Made by a program: the position numbers and the translations under genes. This document shows positions 1-7,764 of a stretch of 64,000 nt of DNA, piece by piece. How positions within the stretch are numbered: the stretch's first letter is position 1; each line of letters starts with the position of its first letter. Below the pieces are notes generated by a model. The model saw nothing but the letters and a program-made list of their open reading frames with translations. It was not told where the DNA came from and searched no databases. This stretch comes from Sphingomonadales bacterium (GTDB taxonomy: Bacteria; Pseudomonadota; Alphaproteobacteria; Sphingomonadales; Sphingomonadaceae). Where the stretch lies: the NCBI GenBank assembly GCA_016704425.1, contig JADJAC010000011.1:186001-250000 (forward strand), written 5' to 3'.

Positions 1-289
1 AGCTCGCATGCGCCTTCGCAATCGCTGCGCGCGCGTCGGCGGCCCAGACTGCAGCCGAATAGCTCTGCGCGCCATCGACATGGCCGAAAAGGCGGTGCGG
101 CGCGCAGCGCAGATCCTCAGGAGTGGGGCGCGCGGAAACGATATTGAGGTCCCGATAGACCTGGCTTGCATCGGCATTCACAATTGTGACCGGCAGTGAT
201 CTTGACAGCGCGAGCGCGAGCGCCGACTTGCCGCTCGCCGTCGGGCCGACAATCAGGACCAGCGGCGGTTTTTCGGGATTGGAGTTCAT
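1..289 (-). CDS. miaA: tRNA dimethylallyltransferase MiaA, N-terminal part (cut by window edge)
   Basis: The first 96 codons of a leftward gene that continues outside the window. The protein begins MNSNPEKPPLVLIVGPTASG, and its P-loop GPTASGKS lies at residues 15-22. It is followed by ADASQVYRDL, the DMAPP/tRNA-binding region that reads ADSxQVYR in most MiaA proteins. The family transfers an isopentenyl group to A37 of tRNAs that read codons starting with U. The start is supported by an AGAGAGG ribosome site about 8 bases upstream on the minus strand. The start codon shares two bases with the divergent serB start (CATG at 287-290). Confidence 0.93.
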   Translation of the reverse strand, partial: MNSNPEKPPLVLIVGPTASGKSALALALSRSLPVTIVNADASQVYRDLNIVSARPTPEDLRCAPHRLFGHVDGAQSYSAAVWAADARAAIAKAHAS

Positions 290-1166
290 GTTCACAGCCT
301 CTCTTATCGCGGCAGACGCGCTGAATGAAGCTTCTGTTTCTGCACTTGCCGAAGAGCTTGGTGCGGCGCAGGCGGAACTGCTCGATCGGCGATGGCTGGA
401 ACCCGGCACGGCGTGCGACCTGCACTTTGCAGGTGACCCTTCTGCCGTGCGGACGGCATTGGAAGGGGCAATTCCCGGAATCGATGTGATCGTCCAGAAG
501 ACGTCTGAACGCCGCCGTCGCCTGATCGTTGCCGATATGGATTCGACGATGATCACGATCGAATGCATCGATGAACTTGCCGACTATGCCGGCATCAAGC
601 CGCAAATCGCCGCAGTGACCGAACGCGCGATGCGGGGCGAGCTCGATTTTGAAGACGCGCTCAAGAGTCGCGTAGCGCTTTTGAAGGGCTTGCCCGAAGC
701 GGTGATCGAGCAGTGCCTTGCGGAGCGCGTGAAGATCATGCCAGGCGCAAGAGCCTTGGTGCGGACAATGCGGGCCCATGGCGGGCTTGCCGTGCTTGTC
801 TCCGGCGGCTTCACGCGGTTTGCAGAGCCGGTGGGTGTCCAGATCGGATTTGATCGGGTCGTGGCGAACCGGCTTGGCATCAGCGATGGCCATCTGGACG
901 GGACTGTCGAGGGGCCGATTGTCGGTGCCGCAACAAAAAGGGAAACGCTGCTTTCAGCGCTGGCTGAAAGAGGCTGGAGCCAGGGCGACGCGCTTGCTGT
1001 CGGGGACGGCGCCAATGACATCCCGATGATCGAGGCGGCGGGCCTTGGTGTGGCCTATCACGCCAAACCCAGGACGCGCGCTGCGGCGTCGGCGGGAATC
1101 ACCAACGGCGATCTGACCACGATCCTTTATGCGATGGGATATCCCCGCGCTGAATGGGTTGCTTGA
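288..1166 (+). CDS. serB: Phosphoserine phosphatase SerB
   Basis: A 292-residue HAD-superfamily enzyme that removes phosphate from phosphoserine in the last step of serine synthesis. The nucleophile motif DMDST is at residues 83-87 (Asp83 nucleophile), followed by VSGGFTRF (substrate loop) and VGDGANDIPMI (Mg-binding GDGxND). The N-terminal 75 residues are the short regulatory-type extension seen in alphaproteobacterial SerB. The ATG at 288 is chosen because homologs begin close to it; GGAG lies only three bases upstream, which is short. The frame is open further upstream, to an ATG at 186 inside miaA, but that part is antisense to miaA. Confidence 0.95.
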   Translation: MFTASLIAADALNEASVSALAEELGAAQAELLDRRWLEPGTACDLHFAGDPSAVRTALEGAIPGIDVIVQKTSERRRRLIVADMDSTMITIECIDELADYAGIKPQIAAVTERAMRGELDFEDALKSRVALLKGLPEAVIEQCLAERVKIMPGARALVRTMRAHGGLAVLVSGGFTRFAEPVGVQIGFDRVVANRLGISDGHLDGTVEGPIVGAATKRETLLSALAERGWSQGDALAVGDGANDIPMIEAAGLGVAYHAKPRTRAAASAGITNGDLTTILYAMGYPRAEWVA

Positions 1167-1173
1167 ACGCCGT

Positions 1174-2073
1174 TTACGGCGCCACGGGGAAGCAGGCCTG
1201 CCCAGCAGCCTTGGCCGCCGCGCACACCGATGCTGCTCCCGCTTTCGATCCAATCGGCCCAGCGCGCAGGCGCGTGAACGGGCCCGCCTTTTCATAACTC
1301 GGCTGGAGGCCAGACAAGGCGCCGATTCGGCCCTTCAGGGCCGTCCATTGCGCCTTGGCAAGGGCTTCGCTGTCTAGAGCTCCAAGCTGGACGCGCCATC
1401 CGCCGCCGGTCCCATCGGATGTCTTTGCGCCGGCTGGAGCGAGCTTGGGCGCCGCGCTGACGACCTTTGTTGCCTTTGCAACCGGCGTCGGTGTGGCAAG
1501 CTGGATCGAACCCTGTTCTTCAAACTTGCGCGAAAGAGCCAGACCCTGTTGCCGCTGATTGAGCGGAATGAATTTGTCCATCTGGGCAAGGCTGGTGGCC
1601 GCTGAGCCAAGGCCAGCCGCTGCCGCGCGCGTCATGAGTGCATAGGCGAGTGGCCAGTCCTTCGTGACAAAGTCTCCGTTGAAGAGCGCTGTTCCAAACA
1701 GATACTGGGCGCGCGGTTCTCCCCGGCTTGCGGACTTTTGAAGATAGGGGATCGCCTTTTGGCGATCGCCGTGCTGAAAGAGGATGATCCCGTAATTGTC
1801 CTCGGCCTGCACATTGCCCTGGAGCGCCGCCTTGAGGAACCAGTCTCCCGCCTGTTTGGGATCCGCGGCGACTCCGCGACCGAGCTTGTAGGCCTGCCCG
1901 AGGTTGAACTGGGCTTCTGCATTGCCGTTGATTGCCGACTGGCGCCATTCCTTGACGGCGGTTCCATAGTCGCCCCGGTTCCATGCATCGGTTCCCGCCT
2001 TGACGTCAGCCATCGCCGGCACGGCCAAAAGCGAGGCCGCCAAGCCGAAAAATAACAACCGCGATCCAATCAT
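1174..2073 (-). CDS. Secreted Sel1-repeat/SPOR-domain protein
   Basis: A 299-residue protein with a clear signal peptide (MIGSRLLFFGLAASLLAVPA, cleaved after AMA). Sel1-like repeats follow (NGNAEAQFNLGQAYKLGRG, then further A-x-x-x-Y-G/L units up to about residue 150), and a C-terminal SPOR domain runs from about residue 222 (GGWRVQLGALDSEALAKAQW). SPOR domains bind denuded glycan at division sites, so a periplasmic envelope role is inferred. The start at 2073 is supported by TAGGAG seven bases upstream. The open frame extends to 2217, but that extension would bury the signal peptide. The end lies 7 bases from the serB stop in convergent orientation. Confidence 0.88.
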   Translation of the reverse strand: MIGSRLLFFGLAASLLAVPAMADVKAGTDAWNRGDYGTAVKEWRQSAINGNAEAQFNLGQAYKLGRGVAADPKQAGDWFLKAALQGNVQAEDNYGIILFQHGDRQKAIPYLQKSASRGEPRAQYLFGTALFNGDFVTKDWPLAYALMTRAAAAGLGSAATSLAQMDKFIPLNQRQQGLALSRKFEEQGSIQLATPTPVAKATKVVSAAPKLAPAGAKTSDGTGGGWRVQLGALDSEALAKAQWTALKGRIGALSGLQPSYEKAGPFTRLRAGPIGSKAGAASVCAAAKAAGQACFPVAP

Positions 2074-2192
2074 TCGTTTTACTCCTACGCCCGAATTTCC
2101 CTCGCCCTTCGCGGGAGCGGCTTGTTTGCCCCTTAGCATAAATTCCGCGCCCATTAATCCGGAAAAATTTGGTCGGATTGGGGCGGCGAATG

Positions 2193-2207
2193 TTAACCTA
2201 ATCTTAG
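2193..2207 (+). promoter_or_regulatory. CtrA-like site (TTAA-N7-TTAG) upstream of the parA-like gene
   Basis: TTAA at 2193-2196 and TTAG at 2204-2207 are separated by exactly seven bases. This is one mismatch from the alphaproteobacterial CtrA consensus TTAA-N7-TTAA. It lies about 50 bases before the ParA-like start in a divergent intergenic region. Binding is inference; one degenerate site can occur by chance. Confidence 0.35.
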
Positions 2208-2256
2208 CCATCCGCATGCGAATTACTGCGAGATTATTGCAACTCGGGGAACTTTC

Positions 2257-2982
2257 ATGCGCGTATTGGCGTTGGCATCGCAGAAGGGCGGATCGGGCAA
2301 GACCACCTTGTCAGGGCATCTCGCCGTCCAGGCTGAGCGAGCAGGCGCGGGCCCGGTCGTCCTGATCGACATCGACCCGCAGGGATCATTGGCAGACTGG
2401 TGGAACGAACGCGAAACCGAGCTTCCAGCCTTTGCGCAGACCACCGTGGCGCGACTTTCGAGTGATCTCGAAATGCTCAGGCAGCAAGGCTTCAAGCTTG
2501 CCGTGATCGATACCCCGCCCGCCATCACGATGGCGATCCAGAGCGTTATTGCCGTTGCCGAACTCATCGTCGTGCCGACTCGGCCGAGTCCGCACGATCT
2601 TCGCGCCGTCGGTGCCACGGTCGATCTTTGCGATCGGGCAGGCAAGCCGCTGATCTTTGTGGTCAATGGCGCGACACCCAAGGCGAAGATTACCTATGAA
2701 GCCGCGGTTGCGCTCTCGCAGCATGGCACGGTGGCTCCGGTCACGCTTCATCATCGGACCGATTATGCAGCGTCGATGATCGACGGACGGACTGTCATGG
2801 AAGTCGATCCCAAGGGCCGTTCCGCAGCCGAGATCGAAGAACTGTGGCGCTACGTTGCCGATCGGCTTGAAAAGAATTTCCGGCGGACGGTCTTTGCCGC
2901 CCCCAACCAGTCTCCCGCTGCCTATCAGGCCCGCACGAGCGGCGCTGCTGGGGGCTTCGGTCGCCGCGGAGTCGCACAATGA
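2257..2982 (+). CDS. ParA/MinD-family ATPase
   Basis: A 241-residue deviant-Walker ATPase. The Walker A box KGGSGKTT is at residues 10-17, switch I-like DIDPQGSLADWW follows, and Walker B-like LAVIDTPPAI comes after. These proteins position cargo such as plasmids, chromosomes or chemoreceptor clusters on DNA or membrane. No parB or centromere-like repeat is adjacent, so it is an orphan ParA rather than the chromosomal parAB pair. Its stop overlaps the next ATG (ATGA at 2979-2982), and a TPR/SPOR protein follows, so a role linked to envelope or cell-cycle positioning is an inference from context. Confidence 0.85.
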   Translation: MRVLALASQKGGSGKTTLSGHLAVQAERAGAGPVVLIDIDPQGSLADWWNERETELPAFAQTTVARLSSDLEMLRQQGFKLAVIDTPPAITMAIQSVIAVAELIVVPTRPSPHDLRAVGATVDLCDRAGKPLIFVVNGATPKAKITYEAAVALSQHGTVAPVTLHHRTDYAASMIDGRTVMEVDPKGRSAAEIEELWRYVADRLEKNFRRTVFAAPNQSPAAYQARTSGAAGGFGRRGVAQ

Positions 2983-3509
2983 ACCGGGAAGCCAGATCCA
3001 TGAACGAAGCCAAGCCGTTCGCCTCGCTCTCATCGACGCTGCTTGCCCGCAAGGGACAGGCCAAGCCGGCCATGCGTCCGCAGGGCTTCCACATGACGCA
3101 CGATGGATCCTTTCCCATGGATTCCTTCCAGCAGCATGATCAGGATGATCTTGGCTGGAACGACATGGGCCATGATCCGGCGCCGGTTGTCCTGCATCCG
3201 ACGGTGCAGACCGAGCCCGTGGCCGCAACGCCTGCCGTCGTGCGTCAGCAACGGGAGCTCGAAGAAGAGCTTGCCTCGGCAATGGTTCCGGCCGCCGCAC
3301 CCTGGTCGACGCCCAAGCCACGTGCCCAACCGGGCTCGAACGGAAAATCGGCCTTTACGCTGCGCCTTGATGGCGAACGGCATTTGCGACTGCGTCTTGT
3401 CTGTGCTGTCCAGCACCGTTCTGCCCAGCAGATCGTGACGCAAGCGCTTGATGAATTCCTCGATCGCCAGCCCGACAACACCGCGCTGGCAGGCAGGTCG
3501 GCCAAGTGA
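2979..3509 (+). CDS. Uncharacterised protein coupled to ParA, ribbon-helix-helix-like C terminus
   Basis: 176 residues, not recognised as a named family. The N-terminal half is low in predicted structure, with acidic patches (QQHDQDDLGWNDMGHD). The C-terminal part (KSAFTLRLDGERHLRLRLVC, then SAQQIVTQALDEFLDRQP) resembles a ribbon-helix-helix DNA-binding fold: a strand with alternating polar residues, then two helices. The start at 2979 overlaps the parA-like stop; an alternative ATG at 3000 follows GGGAAG. The overlap and the RHH-like tail suggest a ParA partner, much as small RHH proteins partner ParA on plasmids. That is an inference. Confidence 0.7.
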   Translation: MNREARSMNEAKPFASLSSTLLARKGQAKPAMRPQGFHMTHDGSFPMDSFQQHDQDDLGWNDMGHDPAPVVLHPTVQTEPVAATPAVVRQQRELEEELASAMVPAAAPWSTPKPRAQPGSNGKSAFTLRLDGERHLRLRLVCAVQHRSAQQIVTQALDEFLDRQPDNTALAGRSAK

Positions 3510-3538
3510 ACCCATAAAAAACAAGGCGGAGACGAAAG

Positions 3539-4903
3539 ATGAAAAAAGTTGGGATGTTGAAAATCGCGGCCTCGTCGCTCATTCTCGGGATGGCCATTAC
3601 GCCAGCCAGCGCGTCAAGCTATGGCCATGAAACCTCGGGGTCGCAAAAGGCTGCCGCTCAGGCTGCCCAGCAGGCGACGAAACTGCTGGCCAAACGCAAG
3701 TTCGCCGATGCTGTCGAAAAGGCCGAACAGGCCGTGGCGGCGATGCCTCACATGGCGGAATATCGCGCACTGCTTGGTCAGGCCTATCTTTCGGCGGGCC
3801 GATTCCAGTCGGCTGAAACCACGCTCGGCGATGCGGTGTTGCTCGATCCCGCCAACGCGCGCGCAGGTCTGAACCTTGCGCTGGCGCAGGTCGCCAATGC
3901 TCGCAGCGATCGTGCGCTCGCAACGCTTGATGTCTATCGCGACCGTCTTTCAGCCGCAGACTTTGGCCTTGCCCTTGCCCTTGCCGGGGACCTGACGGGC
4001 GCCACGAGCGTTCTGGAAGCGGCCGTCCGTGCGCCGGAAGCGGATGCCCGGACGCGCCAGAACCTTGCGCTCGCCTATGCTCTTTCCAATCGCTGGCGCG
4101 AAGCCCGTATCATGGCAGCGCAGGATCTTTCCGGCGACGCTCTTTATGGCCGGATGACAGAGTGGGCCGCTCTTGCCATGCCCGCTTCGGCTTCGCAGCA
4201 AGTGGCGGGCCTCCTGAATGTTACGCCCGTTGCCGACTCCGGACTGCCGGAACAGCTCGCTCTGGCGCGCAGTTCCGACGTTCAGGCTGCCCAGGCAACG
4301 CCTGCTGCTGCTCCCGCCAATGTTGAAGTTGCAGCGGCGCAGCCTGATGCAGATCCGGCGCCAGTCTTTGAAGTCTCGCAAGCTCCGGCGCCCGTCGCCC
4401 AGGTGGCCGAACAGAGCCCCGCGCCGACGCCAGTCGCAACCGACGCAGTTGCAACCGAGGCGATCGCAACCGAGGCGGTTGCAGCCATGCCTGCTCCGCT
4501 CATCCGCGCGGCAGCCAACCCGATCAAGCAGGTCGTCGTTCCGGCAAGCAAGGTCGCGCCGGTCCGTTCGGCACCGGCTTTCCGTCCGGTCCAAAGCGGC
4601 ACCTATGTGGTCCAGCTTGGTGCATTCTCCAGTGCGTCGCGGAGCGAAGTTGCATGGCGCGGCGCCGTTGGCCGTTATCAGGGCCTCAACAACTACGCCG
4701 CCGCAACAGCACGGGTGCAGGTCAACAATGCGACGCTTTATCGGCTTTCGGTTTCGGGCTTCACATCGCGTGCTGTCGCCGGACAAGTTTGCGCCCGCAT
4801 CAAGGCGGCGGGTGGCGATTGCTTTGTACGCGCGGCTGCTGGCGATACGCCGCTCCAATGGGCATCGAGCGGCGGCGGATTGCGCATCGCTTCGCGCAAA
4901 TAG
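3539..4903 (+). CDS. Secreted TPR/SPOR-domain protein
   Basis: 454 residues with a signal peptide (MKKVGMLKIAASSLILGMAI, cleaved near ASA). TPR-like helical repeats follow at about residues 30-215 (QAAQQATKLLAKRKFADAVE, AEYRALLGQAYLSAGRFQSA). A low-complexity Ala/Val/Pro/Glu linker at about residues 240-335 contains a VATDAV-ATEAI-ATEAV mini-repeat. A SPOR domain closes the protein (GTYVVQLGAFSSASRSEVAW to about residue 435). GGAG sits seven bases before the ATG. It is the third gene of the ParA cluster and architecturally parallels the Sel1/SPOR protein at 1174-2073 on the other side, suggesting related septal or peptidoglycan roles. Confidence 0.87.
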   Translation: MKKVGMLKIAASSLILGMAITPASASSYGHETSGSQKAAAQAAQQATKLLAKRKFADAVEKAEQAVAAMPHMAEYRALLGQAYLSAGRFQSAETTLGDAVLLDPANARAGLNLALAQVANARSDRALATLDVYRDRLSAADFGLALALAGDLTGATSVLEAAVRAPEADARTRQNLALAYALSNRWREARIMAAQDLSGDALYGRMTEWAALAMPASASQQVAGLLNVTPVADSGLPEQLALARSSDVQAAQATPAAAPANVEVAAAQPDADPAPVFEVSQAPAPVAQVAEQSPAPTPVATDAVATEAIATEAVAAMPAPLIRAAANPIKQVVVPASKVAPVRSAPAFRPVQSGTYVVQLGAFSSASRSEVAWRGAVGRYQGLNNYAAATARVQVNNATLYRLSVSGFTSRAVAGQVCARIKAAGGDCFVRAAAGDTPLQWASSGGGLRIASRK

Positions 4904-4923
4904 TCCGGCTATAACAGTTCAAG

Positions 4924-4953
4924 AGGGTGGTCAGCCGAGAGGCCGGCCACCCT
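4924..4953. terminator. Hairpin overlapping the pyrC' 3' end
   Basis: AGGGTGG (4924-4930) pairs with CCACCCT (4947-4953) around a 16-base loop, between the convergent TPR/SPOR gene and pyrC'. The stem lies partly in the last codons of pyrC' and has no strong T-run, so termination is only suggested. Confidence 0.4.
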
Positions 4954-6145
4954 TGATCGTCTTCAGGACCCGGCCCTGTGTCGGTAGCATGTCGAACGGC
5001 GTATTGCCTGCTTGCCCCGCAAATCGCGAACCGTCGATGATCCAGGGTGCGTCGGGATCGAACAGCATCAGATCCGCCGCCGCTCCTTCGCCAAGCGAGC
5101 CGCCCTCGACACCAATGATCCGGGCCGGATTGGCGGACAGCATCGCCATCAGCCGCGGCAGGTCGATCAGGCCGTCACGCACCAGCCCGAGGCCAAGCGC
5201 GAGCAGGGTTTCGGCGCCGGCCATCCCGGGCTCCGCATCGGCAAAGGGAAGTCGCTTCGCTTCAGGGCCGCGCGGATCATGCGCCGAACACAGGACATCG
5301 ATTGTGCCGTCTGCAACAGCTTCGAGGCAGGCCTGACGGTCGTCTTCGCTGCGCAAGGGCGGGGAAAGCCGCGCGAAGGTCCGAAAATCGGTGACGGCAA
5401 TATCAGAGAGCAACAGGTGCGCCGGCGTGATGCCGCACGTCACGCGGAGCCCTTGCGCCTTGGCCACGCGGATCAGGGCCAGCCCCCGTGCCGTCGTCAC
5501 CTGGCGGAAGTGGATGGCAGCGCCGGTTTCCTCGACCAGCGCAAGGTCGCGCGCAATCGCCATCGCTTCGGCGCGCGCTGGCCCGCTGGCCAACCCAAGC
5601 CGGCTCGCCGTTTCGCCTGCTGTCGCCACAGCATTGCGCACCAGTCCTTCATCTTCGGCGTGCGCAATGACTGTCAGTCCCTGCGAAGCGGCATAGGCCA
5701 GCACGCGGAGCATCACGCCTGAGTCGGCAATCTGGTTGCGGCCCGTAGCCACGGCACGCGCTCCTGCCCGAACCATCAGCGCATATTCGGCCAGTTCGCG
5801 CCCTTCGAGCCTGCGGGTCGCGGCAGCCAGCGGATGCACCCAGAGATCGGGTTTTGCCGCCAGTGCAGACCGCTGAACCAGGCCGGGATCATCAAGGGGG
5901 GGCGAAAGATCGGGCATCAATGCCACACGCGTGATCCCGCCCGCGATGCAGGCGGCCTTGTCGACCGAAAAGACGCCCAGATCGACAATACCGGGGGCAA
6001 GGTGTGCGCCTTTTGCGTCGATTGTTTCCGCACCGTCAGGTGCCTTCGCGGCAATCCGGTCCTTGGCGACGGACAGGCTGCCGGTCCGGATGCCCCCGGC
6101 AGGGTCAACGAGCACCGCGTTTGCAAGGACAAGGCCGACGCTCAT
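4931..6145 (-). CDS. pyrC': Dihydroorotase-like subunit, probably non-catalytic (PyrC')
   Basis: 404 residues with the amidohydrolase fold of dihydroorotase. The metal-binding signature is missing: the usual DLHVHLRE segment reads DLGVFSVD. TPHHLLL reads TPAHLLL, and the catalytic TDHAPH region reads SAHDPR. HAEDEGL is retained. In Pseudomonas an inactive PyrC' is a structural partner required by aspartate transcarbamoylase, and this gene overlaps pyrB by four bases, which fits the same arrangement. A catalytic dihydroorotase would have to be encoded elsewhere. The gene symbol reflects this inferred role; databases may simply label it dihydroorotase. Confidence 0.85.
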   Translation of the reverse strand: MSVGLVLANAVLVDPAGGIRTGSLSVAKDRIAAKAPDGAETIDAKGAHLAPGIVDLGVFSVDKAACIAGGITRVALMPDLSPPLDDPGLVQRSALAAKPDLWVHPLAAATRRLEGRELAEYALMVRAGARAVATGRNQIADSGVMLRVLAYAASQGLTVIAHAEDEGLVRNAVATAGETASRLGLASGPARAEAMAIARDLALVEETGAAIHFRQVTTARGLALIRVAKAQGLRVTCGITPAHLLLSDIAVTDFRTFARLSPPLRSEDDRQACLEAVADGTIDVLCSAHDPRGPEAKRLPFADAEPGMAGAETLLALGLGLVRDGLIDLPRLMAMLSANPARIIGVEGGSLGEGAAADLMLFDPDAPWIIDGSRFAGQAGNTPFDMLPTQGRVLKTIKGGRPLG

Positions 6146-7092
6146 GCTGCAATCCCCCGACGGCCGCGCGTCAGCACATCAAGACACGCCATTCGGACGG
6201 CCACGCCCATTTCAACCTGCTCGGCAATGACCGAGCGGTTGACGTCATCTGCCACATTGCTGGCAATCTCCACGCCCCGATTCATCGGGCCGGGGTGCAT
6301 GACCAGTGCATCGGGCTTCGCACGCTTCAGCCGCTCGTAGGTCAGGCCGTACAGGGCATGATATTCGCGCGGGGAGGGGACGAAAGCGCCGTCCATCCGT
6401 TCATTCTGCAGGCGCAGCATCATCACCACATCGGCTCCGGAAATGCCTTCATCCATATCGGTGAAGCGCGCCGCGCCCATGGCTTCGATTGCATCCGGGA
6501 TCAGCGTTGCTGGGCCAACGACGCGGACCTCGGCCGCCAGAGCGGTGAGCGCAAGTATGTTCGACCGTGCGACCCGGCTATGGAGCACGTCACCGCAAAT
6601 GGCGACGGTCAGCCCGGCTATGCTGCCTTTGTGGCGGCGGATCGTCAGGGCATCGAGCAAGGCCTGGGTCGGATGCTCGTGCCGCCCGTCTCCCGCATTG
6701 AGAACGGGACAGTCCACCTTGTCCGCAATCAGCGCGACCGCGCCCGAACTGCCGTGACGGATCACGATCACGTCCGACCGCATGGCGTTCAGCGTGATCG
6801 CCGTATCGATCAGCGTCTCGCCCTTCTTCACACTCGACTGCGCGGCATGCATGTTGACCACGTCCGCGCCCAATCGCTTCCCAGCAATCTCGAAGCTCAG
6901 GAGCGTGCGGGTCGAATTCTCGAAAAAGGCATTGATCTGCGTCAGCCCGGCCAGCCGGCCATCATGCTTGGCCGCCCGCCGGTTGACGGCGACCCAATGT
7001 TCGGCCTCATCTAGCAGATAGGAAATTTCGTGCGGCTGCAAGCCAGCGATCCCGAGCAAGTGCCGGTGCGGAAAATTTGATGGCGATGTCAT
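6142..7092 (-). CDS. pyrB: Aspartate carbamoyltransferase catalytic subunit
   Basis: 316 residues. The carbamoyl-phosphate loop FFENSTRT lies at about residues 56-63. SSVKKGETLIDT is the loop contributed by the neighbouring subunit, HPTQALLDAL is the HPxQ motif, and HPGPMNRG is the aspartate-binding segment. It makes carbamoyl-aspartate in pyrimidine synthesis. No pyrI regulatory gene is adjacent; the downstream overlapping pyrC' indicates a PyrB-PyrC' holoenzyme. A 210-base leader with hairpins lies between it and ruvX. Confidence 0.96.
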   Translation of the reverse strand: MTSPSNFPHRHLLGIAGLQPHEISYLLDEAEHWVAVNRRAAKHDGRLAGLTQINAFFENSTRTLLSFEIAGKRLGADVVNMHAAQSSVKKGETLIDTAITLNAMRSDVIVIRHGSSGAVALIADKVDCPVLNAGDGRHEHPTQALLDALTIRRHKGSIAGLTVAICGDVLHSRVARSNILALTALAAEVRVVGPATLIPDAIEAMGAARFTDMDEGISGADVVMMLRLQNERMDGAFVPSPREYHALYGLTYERLKRAKPDALVMHPGPMNRGVEIASNVADDVNRSVIAEQVEMGVAVRMACLDVLTRGRRGIAA

Positions 7093-7302
7093 TAAAGCGC
7101 CGTCTTAGCGAGGGCGAGCGCCAAGGGCAAGGCTGTAGGCGCGGCACCGCGGGGACTCCTGCACCGACCGTGCCGCCCCTTGCTCCCAAGGGAAGAATTG
7201 GCGTGACGTCGCCCCGGCGACAGGCAGGGGCCAATGCGCGAGCCGGGTGCCAATGCGTCAAGTGGACCCCTGCCAGCGAAGGGGCGACGATTCGGTCAGA
7301 GC
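7093..7302 (-). other. pyrB leader/intergenic region rich in inverted repeats
   Basis: No convincing gene. Read on the minus strand it forms several stems: GCGGCAC (7141-7147) with GTGCCGC (7170-7176); CCCTTG (7177-7182) with CAAGGG (7187-7192), a six-base stem with a four-base loop; and GTCGCC (7208-7213) with GGCGAC (7216-7221). The last stem is a near-minimal hairpin. Whether these attenuate pyrB or merely end ruvX transcription cannot be told by eye. Confidence 0.4.
7267..7284 (-). terminator. Hairpin downstream of ruvX
   Basis: CCCCT (7267-7271) pairs with AGGGG (7280-7284), with GTCGCC-type sequence beside it, 19 bases after the ruvX stop. No T-run. It belongs to the family of GTCGCCCCT-core palindromes seen after other genes in this window. 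Confidence 0.45.
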
Positions 7303-7764
7303 TTACGCCATCATCAATGCGTCGATTGCGCCCTGCAGGATATAGGCAGCGGCCGCGCAGTCGACCTGCTCTGCGCGCTTGGCGCGGGAGACGTCTGCGG
7401 CGATCATCTGGCGTTCGACCGCTTGGGTGGACCAGCGTTCGTCCCACAACAGGATGGGCAGTCCCATTGATTCGACGTTGCGGGCAAAGGCGCGGGTCGA
7501 TTGGGTGCGGGGGCTGTCACTGCCGTCGAGGTTCAAAGGCAGGCCAATCACGATGCCTTTCACCGATTGGGCCGCGATCATCTTCGAGAGCAACGCCTTT
7601 TCGACACTGAACTTGCTGCGGCGAATGAGGTCTGCCGGGCTTGCGATCGTCCATCCCGCATCGCACAGCGCCGTGCCGATGGTCTTGGTGCCTACGTCCA
7701 GCCCGATCAGCCTCCCTCCTGAAAGCAGCGCCTCGCGGAAGTCTGGTGCAGCGGTCGCAATCAC
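7303..7764 (-). CDS. ruvX: Putative pre-16S rRNA nuclease / Holliday junction resolvase RuvX (YqgF)
   Basis: 153 residues with the RNase H-like YqgF fold: IGLDVGTKTIGTALCD (first catalytic Asp) near residue 20, IVIGLPLNLDGSDSPRTQ (GxPxxxDG) in the middle, LLWDERWST with the acidic DER, and D-x-x-A-A-A-YILQ at the C terminus. In E. coli the homolog matures 16S rRNA. Translation starts at GTG (7762-7764), which overlaps the TGA of the upstream hydrolase, so the two are translationally coupled. Confidence 0.92.
   Translation of the reverse strand: MIATAAPDFREALLSGGRLIGLDVGTKTIGTALCDAGWTIASPADLIRRSKFSVEKALLSKMIAAQSVKGIVIGLPLNLDGSDSPRTQSTRAFARNVESMGLPILLWDERWSTQAVERQMIAADVSRAKRAEQVDCAAAAYILQGAIDALMMA

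Noticed and set aside
117..893. Long minus-strand frame across serB
   Set aside because: A shadow of serB without conserved motifs; serB has complete HAD motifs on the other strand.
2257..3509. Plasmid or chromosomal partition locus
   Set aside because: No parB homolog, parS-like repeat or replication gene is adjacent to the ParA-like ATPase.
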